60,019 nt of DNA from Streptomyces sp. NRRL S-244. GTDB taxonomy: Bacteria > Actinomycetota > Actinomycetes > Streptomycetales > Streptomycetaceae. The position numbers and the translations under genes were made by a program. The notes beneath the pieces are model-generated. The model was not told where the DNA came from. It searched no databases and was given only the letters and a program-made list of their open reading frames with translations. Below, in pieces: positions 49,147 to 57,474 of this stretch. Every line of letters begins with the position of its first letter. Position 1 is the stretch's first letter. The stretch spans positions 1 through 60,019 of the forward strand of contig NZ_JOCX01000030.1 of assembly GCF_000717915.1 (NCBI RefSeq). The letters are read 5' to 3'.

Positions 49147-50592
49147 TCAGATGTCGAGGCCGGTCAGGACCAGGACTCGCTCGTACGTGTAGTCGTCCAT
49201 CGCGTAGCGGACACCCTCACGGCCGACACCCGACTGCTTGACGCCGCCGTACGGCATCTGGTCGGCGCGGTAGGACGGCGCGTCGCCGACGATCACGCCG
49301 CCGACCTCGAGCTCGCGGTGGGCGCGGAACGCGGTCTGGATGTTCCGGGTGAAGACGCCGGTCTGCAGGCCGAACTTCGAGTCGTTGACGGCGGCGAAGG
49401 CCTCGTCGGTGTTCTCGACCCTCGTCAGCGTCAGCACCGGCCCGAAGACCTCCTCGACGGCGAGGGTGGTGTCGGCGGGCAGGTCGGCGACGACGGTCGG
49501 CTCGTACGAGGCACCCTCGCGCTTGCCGCCGGTGAGCAGCTTGGCGCCGGCGGAGACGGCCTCGTCGACCCAGGACTCGACGCGCTTGGCGGCGTCCTCG
49601 GAGACGAGGGGGCCGACGTCGGTGGCGGAGTCGGACGGGTCGCCGGTGACCTGGGCCTGGACCTTCGCGACGACCTTCTCGACGAGGCGGTCGTAGACGG
49701 AGGCGTCGGCGATCACGCGCTGCACGGAGATGCAGGACTGGCCGGCCTGGTAGTTCGAGAAGGTCGCGATACGGGTCGCGGCCCAGTCGAGGTCGGCCTC
49801 GGAGGACCAGTCGTCCAGGACCACGGCGGCGGCGTTGCCGCCGAGCTCCAGGGTGCAGTGCTTGTGGGGCACCGACTGCTGGATGGCGTAGCCGACCTTG
49901 TCGGAGCCGGTGAAGGAGATGACGGGCAGGCGCTCGTCCTTCACCAGGGCCGGCATCTTGTCGTTGGCGACCGGCAGGACGGACCAGGAACCGGCCGGGA
50001 GGTCGGTCTCGGCGAGCAGCTCGCCCAGGATCAGGCCGGAGAGCGGGGTGGCCGGGGCCGGCTTCAGGATGATCGGCGCGCCGACGGCGATGGCGGGGGC
50101 CACCTTGTGGGCGCACAGGTTCAGCGGGAAGTTGAACGGCGCGATGCCGAGGACCGGGCCCTTGACGAAGCGGCGGGTCAGGGCGAGACGGCCGACGCCG
50201 CCGGCGTCGGTGTCGAGGCGCTGGGCCTCTCCGCCGTTGAAGCGGCGGGCCTCTTCGGCGGCGAAACGGAACACGGACACCGCACGGCCGACCTCACCGC
50301 GGGCCCACTTGATGGGCTTGCCGTTCTCGGCGGAGATCAGCTGGGCGATCTCCTCGGTGCGCTCGGTGAGCCGCTTGGACACGTGGTCCAGGGCGGCGGC
50401 ACGGACGTGGGCGGGAGTCGCGGAGAACTCGGCCGTCACGGCGTACGCCGCGGCCACGGCCTCTTCGACCTGGGCGTCGGTGGGCACGCTGACGGTGCCG
50501 ACGAGCCGGTTGTCCCACGGGGAGTGGACGTCGAAGCTGTCCTCGCCGGTGGCCTGGCGGCCGGCGAGCCAGAAGGCGTGGGTGGAAGTCAT
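49147..50592 (-). CDS. Aldehyde dehydrogenase, likely succinate-semialdehyde/NADP-GAPDH type
   Basis: A 481-residue NAD(P)-dependent aldehyde dehydrogenase with the catalytic Cys287 (AGQSCISVQR), the Glu in LELGGNA, and the substrate-site PFNFPLNL. The gene group with a PucR regulator and gabT suggests oxidation of succinate semialdehyde from GABA (inference). Its sequence also resembles NADP-dependent glyceraldehyde-3-phosphate dehydrogenases, so the substrate is not settled. The ATG at 50592 has a weak ribosome site. Confidence 0.93.
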   Translation of the reverse strand: MTSTHAFWLAGRQATGEDSFDVHSPWDNRLVGTVSVPTDAQVEEAVAAAYAVTAEFSATPAHVRAAALDHVSKRLTERTEEIAQLISAENGKPIKWARGEVGRAVSVFRFAAEEARRFNGGEAQRLDTDAGGVGRLALTRRFVKGPVLGIAPFNFPLNLCAHKVAPAIAVGAPIILKPAPATPLSGLILGELLAETDLPAGSWSVLPVANDKMPALVKDERLPVISFTGSDKVGYAIQQSVPHKHCTLELGGNAAAVVLDDWSSEADLDWAATRIATFSNYQAGQSCISVQRVIADASVYDRLVEKVVAKVQAQVTGDPSDSATDVGPLVSEDAAKRVESWVDEAVSAGAKLLTGGKREGASYEPTVVADLPADTTLAVEEVFGPVLTLTRVENTDEAFAAVNDSKFGLQTGVFTRNIQTAFRAHRELEVGGVIVGDAPSYRADQMPYGGVKQSGVGREGVRYAMDDYTYERVLVLTGLDI

Positions 50593-50819
50593 GCGAATCC
50601 CGGCCCTTCGAGTGTGTGCGGGGTCCTTGTCCCCTCCACCGTAGGACTCCGTCCGGGTTTCGGCGTTTAGCCGGGGTGGAGCATGACGGGGCCCGGCCGC
50701 GCCGCTTTGTCAGTGTCGCCCGCGCGATGCCGCTGCGCGGGGCCGGTTTTCAGCCGTCCGGCGTGGGACGGCCGTGCGCAGCGGCCGACCCGGCTGCTGC
50801 GCGGCGGGCGAGGAGGTGG
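50593..50819 (-). promoter_or_regulatory. Region between pucR and the aldehyde dehydrogenase gene
   Basis: These 227 bases hold the dehydrogenase promoter, presumably. Apart from the direct repeat at its pucR end I see no clear promoter or operator. Confidence 0.25.
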
Positions 50820-50843
50820 CTACGCGGCGGGCGAGGAGGTGGC
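50801..50843. repeat. 21-base direct repeat at the pucR stop
   Basis: CGCGGCGGGCGAGGAGGTGGC occurs ending at 50820 and again ending at 50843, a 23-base tandem duplication. The second copy encodes the last residues of PucR (TSSPAA), and the duplication begins just after the stop codon. Confidence 0.85.
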
Positions 50844-52403
50844 CTTGAGGGCGAGCCACAGCTCCATGCGCACGTCCGGGTCGTCCAGCGAGCGGCCGAG
50901 GATCTCCTCGACCCGCCGCATCCGGTAGCGCAGCGTATGCCGGTGCACGCCCAGATCGGCCGCGGCCGCATCCCACTGCCCGTGCCGCGAGAGCCACGCC
51001 TGCAGGGACGCCACCAGATCCCCGCGCCCCTTCTCGTCGTGCTCGCGCAGCGCCCGCAGCGTGCCGTCCGCGAAGGCCCGTACCGCCTCGTCCGCCAGCA
51101 GCGGCAGCACCGACCCCGCCGCCAGGTCCTCGTGCTCCACCATCGGCCGCCCCCGCCGCCGGGCCACGGCCAGCGCCTGGTCGGCCTGCTTGAACGCCGC
51201 CGCCACCCCCGAGGGCACCGCGGCGGCGGACAGCCCGACCACCAGCTCGTCCGGCTCCGGACCGGTCGCATCCCGCCCGCGCCGCGACTCCAGCGCCTCC
51301 GCGTGCTCCGCACAGGCCTGCACCGCCGCACCCCCGTCGGCCGCCAGCACCACCAGCCGGCCCGGCTCCGGAACCACCAGCAGCGCCTCCCCCGCCCGCG
51401 CGGCCGCCGACTCCACCGCGTCGGCCAGCAGCGCCAGCCCCTGCGGCTGCGCGGTCCCCGGCAGCGCCGGCTCCGCCACGATCAGCCGGAACGGTGCCTC
51501 CAGCAGCGGCCCGTACAGGTCCCCGGCCACCGCCCGGGCGTGCTCGGCCTCCCCGTCCAGCAGCATCCGCAGCACCGCCGCCCCCAGCCGGGACTCGGCG
51601 TCGTGCAGGGACCTCGACCGCTCGGTGGTCAGGGTCAGCAGGGCCACCGCCGAGTGCACGGCGTACCGCTCGGCGGTGCCCAGCGGGGCCCCCGTGCCGA
51701 CGGCCAGCGCGCCGCGGGCCCGCCGGCCCGTCCCGAGCGACTGGAGTTCGACGCGGTCCTCCGACCCGCCGACCACGGCGCTCGCGGGCGCCGGCCGCTC
51801 CCGCAGCCGCTCCACGTCGGGGGTCAGCCGGGCGGCCCGGCGCGCGGCCCACTCCGGAGCGACCGCGACCACCGCGCCCGAGGTGTCGTACAGGGCGGCC
51901 CAGCCGTGCACGTGCGCCGCCAGCCTCGCCAGCAGCTCGGCGGGCCCGTCGGCGGAGAGCGCGGCCCGGGTCAGCTCCCGCTGCGCCTCGAAGCCGGCGG
52001 TCACCGCGCGGTACTGGTCCGCCGCCAGCGCCGCCGAGACGGCTTTGCTGATCGCGAGGAACGGAGTCCTGCGCGGTACCTCCAGCAGCGGCAGGTCCTC
52101 GGCCCGCGCGGCTTCGACCAGCGCCTCGGGGATCGCCTCGTAGTTCACGCCGACGGCGAAGCCGATGCCGACGACCCCCGCCGCGGCGAGGCGGCGTACG
52201 TACCGGCGCATCTCCTGCGGATCCTCCGCGTCCAGCTTCATCGCGGTGATCAGGAGCAGCTCGCCGCCCTCCATATAGGGGACGGGATCGGCGAGCTCGC
52301 TGACGTGGGCCCAGCGCACGGGGGTGTCGAGGCGGTCCTCCCCCGCCCGGACGCTGAGCTTGAGCGCCGAGTGCTGGACGAGTGAGGCGAGCGTGAGCGG
52401 CAT
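50820..52403 (-). CDS. PucR-family transcriptional regulator
   Basis: A 527-residue regulator with an N-terminal PucR domain (about residues 3-125, LASLVQHSALKLSVRAG), a central GGDEF-like region and a C-terminal PucR-type helix-turn-helix (DLGVHRHTLRYRMRRVEEIL, near 490-510). PucR-type proteins control purine, amino-acid or amine catabolism. Located between the aldehyde dehydrogenase and gabT, it is the best candidate to regulate them. The ATG at 52403 has no strong ribosome site. Confidence 0.93.
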   Translation of the reverse strand: MPLTLASLVQHSALKLSVRAGEDRLDTPVRWAHVSELADPVPYMEGGELLLITAMKLDAEDPQEMRRYVRRLAAAGVVGIGFAVGVNYEAIPEALVEAARAEDLPLLEVPRRTPFLAISKAVSAALAADQYRAVTAGFEAQRELTRAALSADGPAELLARLAAHVHGWAALYDTSGAVVAVAPEWAARRAARLTPDVERLRERPAPASAVVGGSEDRVELQSLGTGRRARGALAVGTGAPLGTAERYAVHSAVALLTLTTERSRSLHDAESRLGAAVLRMLLDGEAEHARAVAGDLYGPLLEAPFRLIVAEPALPGTAQPQGLALLADAVESAAARAGEALLVVPEPGRLVVLAADGGAAVQACAEHAEALESRRGRDATGPEPDELVVGLSAAAVPSGVAAAFKQADQALAVARRRGRPMVEHEDLAAGSVLPLLADEAVRAFADGTLRALREHDEKGRGDLVASLQAWLSRHGQWDAAAADLGVHRHTLRYRMRRVEEILGRSLDDPDVRMELWLALKATSSPAA

Positions 52404-52529
52404 CGGGTACCAGGGGCCTTAGAGGAGGGAGGGGTACGGCGGCGGGGAAGGGGGCGCGGCGGGAATTTCGCGATTTCGCCTTGTCGTATGAACGACCCCC
52501 CTCGATTCTGCCACCTCGTACGGGTCGGC

Positions 52530-54956
52530 TCAGCCCGTGGCGGCCAGCCGCACCAGCAGCGGAGCCGCCCGTTCCCCCTTGACCGAGGTCAGCGAGAGCA
52601 CGGCGTGCCCGGGCGGAACCGTGTTGGCGAGGGCCGAGGCCGACCAGCGCTCGCGCTCCACCCGCCGCACCGTGACCGCGTCCGTCGTCACCGCTTTCCC
52701 GGTGATCAGCTTGCGCACGGCATGCAGGGCCCGGGTGAAGGGCTGATCGGCGTAGACCGTCCGGCTCGTGACGTCCCGTGTCTCGACCAGCTCGGTGCCC
52801 CAGGCATCGGCGAACCGCTTGCCGTCCCAGGTGGTGACCCCGGAGAAGGCCACCCGGCAGCCGACGGCCCCGAGCAGCGGAGTCCTGAGCGTTTCCGGTA
52901 CGTCGTCCAGGGTGCGAAGCGCGAGCAGGACTCCGGCGTTCGCCGTGCGGAGCCCCTGTACTGCGCGCACGACATCGGGGGTCAGCGTGTGCGAAGCGTC
53001 GTCGACGGCGAGGAAGGCGAAGAGGGAGCGGTCGGCACGGGCCATCGCGGAGGCGTTGAACTGTACGAGCAGCAGCCTGGCCAGCAGCCGCGACGCGTCG
53101 GGGTGACCGCGCTCCGGGAGGTCGATGCGGACCCGGATGGGGTGTTCGAGGGCACGCATGGAAAAGGGGCGACCGGTGCCGGTGCTGTCGAAGAAGCCGT
53201 GGAAGGCGGGCCGGTCGAGCAGCGCCACTCGGTCGGCGAGGGCCGCTCCGGGATCGCCGTGCGCGGTGTGCTGGCGGACACGGGCGTCGAGCTCGCGCAG
53301 CATGGTCTCGTGCCCGGCGCTCTCCAGTTCCCGCCGCAGTTCCGCGAGGGCGGCCGGCAGCTGGTCGAGCAGCGCCCGCAGCTCGGGAACGGCGGGGAAT
53401 CGGCCGTACGCGGCCCGGAAGGGGCCCAGGAGCTGGGCGAGGGCCGTGGCGGCCCGGCGGACGTCGAGCCCCGGCGCGTCACCGACGAGCGCGTCGGCGA
53501 GGAGGGAGGCGGCCTCGTCGGGGTCCGTGGTGCCGCCGTAGAGGTCGAGGTCGTGGACGGACGCGGGGTCGCCGGGGCGGACCACGATGTCGTAGGCGTC
53601 GTCGGGCCCCAGCCGGCTTCCGGCGCCACCGACGGCGATCACCGCCGCCTGCCCGGCGAGAGCCTGGAGCGCCAACGACTCGACGACCGGCCTGACCAGC
53701 AGGCTCGTCTTTCCGGCGCCCGAGGGGCCGACGGCCAGAACCGAGGTGCCGAGCACCTCCGGGTCCACCGCGAACCCGGTCCCGCGCCGCTCGTACGGGT
53801 TGGGCTCGGCGTCGGTGACCCGGCCGAGCCGGACCTGTGCAACCGCCAGGTCGTGGGAGGCGCTGCGCAGCGGCAGGTCGCGCGCGCCCGAGGGGTGGCC
53901 GCAGGCAGCCGCGCCCTTGGCCTGCACGGCCTGGGCGAAGGCGGCGGCGCGCGAGGGGTCCGCCATGACGGACTCCCAGGCGCGGCGGATCCGCGCGAGG
54001 TCGACGTCGTTCATCCGGCCCGCTTCGGCCTCGGCGGCCAACCGGTCGGCGGACTCCCCCAGTCCGGCGGCACGCAATTGCGGCCAGCCGGCCGGATCCT
54101 CCGGATCCCCCGGGCGCCCCGGATCCCCCGGGGCGGCCACAGGAGGGGCGGCCGGGGTGAGGAGACCGGCCAGCAGGGAGGCCCAGCCGCCAAGGCGGCC
54201 GAAGACGAGGACGAGGGGGAGATAGATCAGGACGTAGAGGGCGTATGTGATCACCGAGGCGGCCGTGCTGCCGAGTTCCGCGTACGGCAGGTGCGCGAAC
54301 GCCAGGGGATAGACCGACAGGGTCTTGTTCTCGATCAGCAGCACCACGACGAGGGCGGCGGCCGCCGAGCCCAGCGCCCTGTACCAGGGCCCCCGGGCGG
54401 CTACCAGCCGGTCGAAGGCGGCTCGCCATCCGCCCACCTTGGCGAAGCCGAGGAACATGCCCACCGTGCCCAGCAGTTCGTAGAGCTCCAAGGCCGCCAT
54501 GCCACGGTGGTCGACCGGCGCGCGCGTCAGGCCGTCGGTCCACCATCCGGCTGGGGTGAAGAAATAGAGGGGAGCCCCCAGGAAGGGGAGCTCTCCTGCG
54601 ACGAAGAGCCGCCAGCAGACGAAGTAGACGAGGAAGGCGATCACCACGCGGGTCAGCACGGACCGGTCGGAGCCGGTGGGCTTCGGTTCGGCCGGGGTGT
54701 AGGCGTAACGCCAGATGCCCGGCTCCGCCGCCGGGCGGGGAGCGCGCAGCCAGGCGGTGAAGGGGGACTGGGCCGACGCCGAGCCCTCGGCCGCCGGGCG
54801 GGGTGCGTGGGCGGGCGGCGGCGGGGCCTTGGCCGGCCGTGGCGGGAGCACGGGCGGCGGTCCGGCCGGGCGGGGCACGTGGCCTCCGGCGGTCACCCCG
54901 TCAGGCGGACCACCGGGCCCGCCATGGCTGTGGCCGTACGTGCCGTCGGTGTCCAT
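52530..54956 (-). CDS. Membrane TraG/VirD4-like ATPase, orphan
   Basis: An 808-residue protein. Residues 1-80 are Pro-rich; four transmembrane segments follow (about 100-125, 150-172, 190-212, 220-250); the C-terminal half is a P-loop ATPase with Walker A VGPSGAGKTS (Lys416) and a Walker B-like FAFLAVDDAS. The domain plan matches TraG/VirD4-type type IV coupling ATPases, but no relaxase, pilus or other conjugation gene is near. It is divergent from gabT. The ATG at 54956 is preceded by a G-rich site. Function unknown. Confidence 0.82.
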   Translation of the reverse strand: MDTDGTYGHSHGGPGGPPDGVTAGGHVPRPAGPPPVLPPRPAKAPPPPAHAPRPAAEGSASAQSPFTAWLRAPRPAAEPGIWRYAYTPAEPKPTGSDRSVLTRVVIAFLVYFVCWRLFVAGELPFLGAPLYFFTPAGWWTDGLTRAPVDHRGMAALELYELLGTVGMFLGFAKVGGWRAAFDRLVAARGPWYRALGSAAAALVVVLLIENKTLSVYPLAFAHLPYAELGSTAASVITYALYVLIYLPLVLVFGRLGGWASLLAGLLTPAAPPVAAPGDPGRPGDPEDPAGWPQLRAAGLGESADRLAAEAEAGRMNDVDLARIRRAWESVMADPSRAAAFAQAVQAKGAAACGHPSGARDLPLRSASHDLAVAQVRLGRVTDAEPNPYERRGTGFAVDPEVLGTSVLAVGPSGAGKTSLLVRPVVESLALQALAGQAAVIAVGGAGSRLGPDDAYDIVVRPGDPASVHDLDLYGGTTDPDEAASLLADALVGDAPGLDVRRAATALAQLLGPFRAAYGRFPAVPELRALLDQLPAALAELRRELESAGHETMLRELDARVRQHTAHGDPGAALADRVALLDRPAFHGFFDSTGTGRPFSMRALEHPIRVRIDLPERGHPDASRLLARLLLVQFNASAMARADRSLFAFLAVDDASHTLTPDVVRAVQGLRTANAGVLLALRTLDDVPETLRTPLLGAVGCRVAFSGVTTWDGKRFADAWGTELVETRDVTSRTVYADQPFTRALHAVRKLITGKAVTTDAVTVRRVERERWSASALANTVPPGHAVLSLTSVKGERAAPLLVRLAATG

Positions 54957-55205
54957 GAAACCCCTGCCCCCTGCCCGTGCCTGCGCTGCGTCGCTCAATG
55001 TAGTTGCCCGGAGGCGGCCGTGGGCCCCGTACGAGCCCCTGTGTCCGCAGCGTCCACAAGACAGGCGGCGGGTCCTTCCTATGGCCGTCACGGACAAGGA
55101 CACGCGGGCACCACTCCCGAACGGAGCATGCCGTACCCCCTCCCCCGGGCCTAGCCTGCGGACAAAGACACAAGTGCGTCCGAAAACACCCCCCAGGAGC
55201 CCTCT
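54957..55205. promoter_or_regulatory. Divergent TraG-like / gabT region
   Basis: This 249-base region must hold promoters for both genes. An inverted repeat CGGAC/GTCCG (55159-55163, 55178-55182) and a TAGCCT -10-like element (55152-55157) lie before gabT. A PucR target is plausible but unidentified. Confidence 0.3.
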
Positions 55206-56552
55206 ATGACCGCTGTCCCGCAGGAGCGCCGCATCGTCACCGCGATCCCCGGCCCCAAGTCGCAGGAGCTGCAGGCCCGCCGCCTCGAGACGGTGGCCGG
55301 CGGCGTGGGCTCCGTGCTCCCCGTCTTCACGGCCCGCGCGGGCGGCGGCATCATCGAGGACGTCGACGGCAACCGCCTGATCGACTTCGGTTCCGGCATC
55401 GCCGTGACCTCCGTCGGCGCCTCCGCCGAGGCCGTCGTGCGCCGCGCCTCCGCGCAGCTCGCCGACTTCACCCACACCTGTTTCATGGTCACGCCGTACG
55501 AGGGCTACGTCGAGGTCTGCGAGGCGCTGGCCGAGCTGACCCCGGGCAACCACGCGAAGAAGTCGGCGCTGTTCAACTCCGGTGCCGAGGCCGTCGAGAA
55601 CGCCGTCAAGATCGCCCGTGCGTACACCAAGCGCCAGGCAGTCGTCGTCTTCGACCACGGCTACCACGGCCGTACGAACCTCACGATGGCGCTGACCGCG
55701 AAGAACATGCCGTACAAGAACGGCTTCGGTCCGTTCGCCCCCGAGGTCTACCGCGTCCCGGTCGCCTACGGCTACCGCTGGCCCACCGGCGCCGAGAACT
55801 GCGGCCCCGAGGCCGCCGCCCAGGCGATCGACCAGATCACCAAGCAGATCGGCGCCGACAACGTCGCCGCGATCATCATCGAGCCGGTCCTCGGCGAGGG
55901 CGGCTTCATCGAGCCGGCCAAGGGCTTCCTGCCGGCGATCGTGCAGTTCGCCAACGACAACGGCATCGTCTTCGTCGCCGACGAGATCCAGTCCGGCTTC
56001 TGCCGTACCGGCCAGTGGTTCGCGTGCGAGGACGAGGGCATCGTCCCGGACCTGATCACCACCGCCAAGGGCATCGCGGGCGGTCTGCCGCTCGCCGCCG
56101 TGACGGGCCGCGCCGAGATCATGGACGCCGCGCACGCGGGCGGCCTGGGCGGCACCTACGGCGGCAACCCGGTGGCCTGCGCCGGTGCGCTGGGCTCCAT
56201 CGAGACCATGAAGGAGCTCGACCTCAACGCCGCGGCGAAGAAGATCGAGTCCGTCATGAAGACCCGCCTGACGGCCATGCAGGAGAAGTACGACATCATC
56301 GGCGACATCCGCGGCCGCGGCGCCATGATCGCGATCGAGCTCGTCAAGGACCCGGTCTCCAAGACCCCGTTCCCGGAGGCGGCCGGCGCGCTCGCCAAGG
56401 CCTGCCACGCCGAGGGCCTGCTCGTCCTCACCTGCGGCACCTACGGCAACGTGCTCCGCTTCCTCCCGCCGATCGTCATCGGCGAGGACCTGCTGAACGA
56501 GGGCCTGGACCTCATCGAGGCGGCGTTCGCGGCCATCGGCACGGACGTCTGA
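55206..56552 (+). CDS. gabT: 4-aminobutyrate aminotransferase
   Basis: GabT transfers the amino group of GABA to 2-oxoglutarate, giving succinate semialdehyde. The 448-residue class III aminotransferase has the PLP lysine at 288 (TTAKGIAGGLPLAAV), the IIIEPVLGEGG and DEIQSGFCRTG motifs, and the NSGAEAVENAVK segment. The ATG has AGGAG seven bases upstream. Pathway partner: the aldehyde dehydrogenase at 49147-50592. Confidence 0.96.
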   Translation: MTAVPQERRIVTAIPGPKSQELQARRLETVAGGVGSVLPVFTARAGGGIIEDVDGNRLIDFGSGIAVTSVGASAEAVVRRASAQLADFTHTCFMVTPYEGYVEVCEALAELTPGNHAKKSALFNSGAEAVENAVKIARAYTKRQAVVVFDHGYHGRTNLTMALTAKNMPYKNGFGPFAPEVYRVPVAYGYRWPTGAENCGPEAAAQAIDQITKQIGADNVAAIIIEPVLGEGGFIEPAKGFLPAIVQFANDNGIVFVADEIQSGFCRTGQWFACEDEGIVPDLITTAKGIAGGLPLAAVTGRAEIMDAAHAGGLGGTYGGNPVACAGALGSIETMKELDLNAAAKKIESVMKTRLTAMQEKYDIIGDIRGRGAMIAIELVKDPVSKTPFPEAAGALAKACHAEGLLVLTCGTYGNVLRFLPPIVIGEDLLNEGLDLIEAAFAAIGTDV

Positions 56553-56620
56553 GCGACCCTCCGAACACCCGAGCCCGCCGGTACCCCCGGTAACGGGCAG
56601 GCACTGTGAAGAAGATGTGG

Positions 56621-56659
56621 GGGGCCGATGGCAGGAGCGCGTTCCTGCTGTCGGTCCCC
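56621..56659 (+). terminator. Terminator of gabT
   Basis: A 12-bp stem (56625-56636 with 56643-56654, two wobble pairs) extended by GGGG/CCCC across a bulge, followed by TTT at 56660-56662. Confidence 0.75.
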
Positions 56660-56685
56660 TTTCCGCTGCCGTACGGTTTCTGCAG

Positions 56686-57474
56686 ATGAGTGAGACACCC
56701 CGCTCCCGGGAGACCGGGGGCGACACCAGTACCGGGCTTCCCCAGCGCCGCACTGGGCCTGCGTTCGCGCACACTCCTCACCGATCGGACGGCCGTTCGC
56801 CCCAAACCCCCCGGGGCGCTCGGCAACCCGATCCGGGCGGCCGTCCCGGAACCATCCCCCCTGTTCCGGGACGGCCGGCCATCCTCCTCCTTCTCCTCTC
56901 CCTGCTGGGGCTCGCCCTGACGACCTGGCAGGTCCTGGTCTCGGGCCCGCTGCTCGCGCCGGACGAGCGCCTCAGCCGCGCCCTGGTCCGCACGGTCCCC
57001 GACGCCGTCACCGAGCGCCTCTCCGACCTCGGCAACGCCCCGGTCGCCGTGCCGGTCCTGCTCCTGGCGATGGCGTACTCCGTCCGGCGCTCCCGCGCCT
57101 GGGCCCCGGCCCTGACGGCGGGGCTGGCGATGGCCCTGGTCCCGGCGGTGATCGTGCCGCTGAAGGAGTGGACCGCCCGCCCCGGCCCCCTCGAGCCGTG
57201 GGCCGCCGGCTACTTCCCCTCGGGCCACACGGCCACTTCGGCCGTCGCGTACATCGGGGCGGCCCTGCTGATCAGCCCGTACGCGCGCCGCCCCTGGCCG
57301 ATGACCATCGCCCTCTCCCTCACGGCCGCCACGGCGACCGGTCTGATCCTGCGCGGCTGGCACTGGCCCCTGGACGTCCTGGCCAGCTGCTTCCTGTGCA
57401 CGGCCCTGCTGGCGGCCGTCGCCCACTCCGTGCGCCGCGCCGCCGTACGCCGCACCGCCGGCCGCTCCGCCTAG
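56686..57474 (+). CDS. PAP2-family membrane phosphatase
   Basis: A 262-residue membrane phosphatase of the PAP2 family. The three active-site motifs are visible: KEWTARPGP, PSGHTATS, and RGWHWPLDVLAS. About five hydrophobic segments span residues 65-250, and the N-terminal 65 residues are basic and Pro-rich. The ATG at 56686 has no clear ribosome site; an in-frame GTG at 56617 is an alternative. The substrate (a lipid phosphate or polyprenyl diphosphate) is not known. Its stop overlaps the chiB stop by three bases on the opposite strand. Confidence 0.9.
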   Translation: MSETPRSRETGGDTSTGLPQRRTGPAFAHTPHRSDGRSPQTPRGARQPDPGGRPGTIPPVPGRPAILLLLLSLLGLALTTWQVLVSGPLLAPDERLSRALVRTVPDAVTERLSDLGNAPVAVPVLLLAMAYSVRRSRAWAPALTAGLAMALVPAVIVPLKEWTARPGPLEPWAAGYFPSGHTATSAVAYIGAALLISPYARRPWPMTIALSLTAATATGLILRGWHWPLDVLASCFLCTALLAAVAHSVRRAAVRRTAGRSA

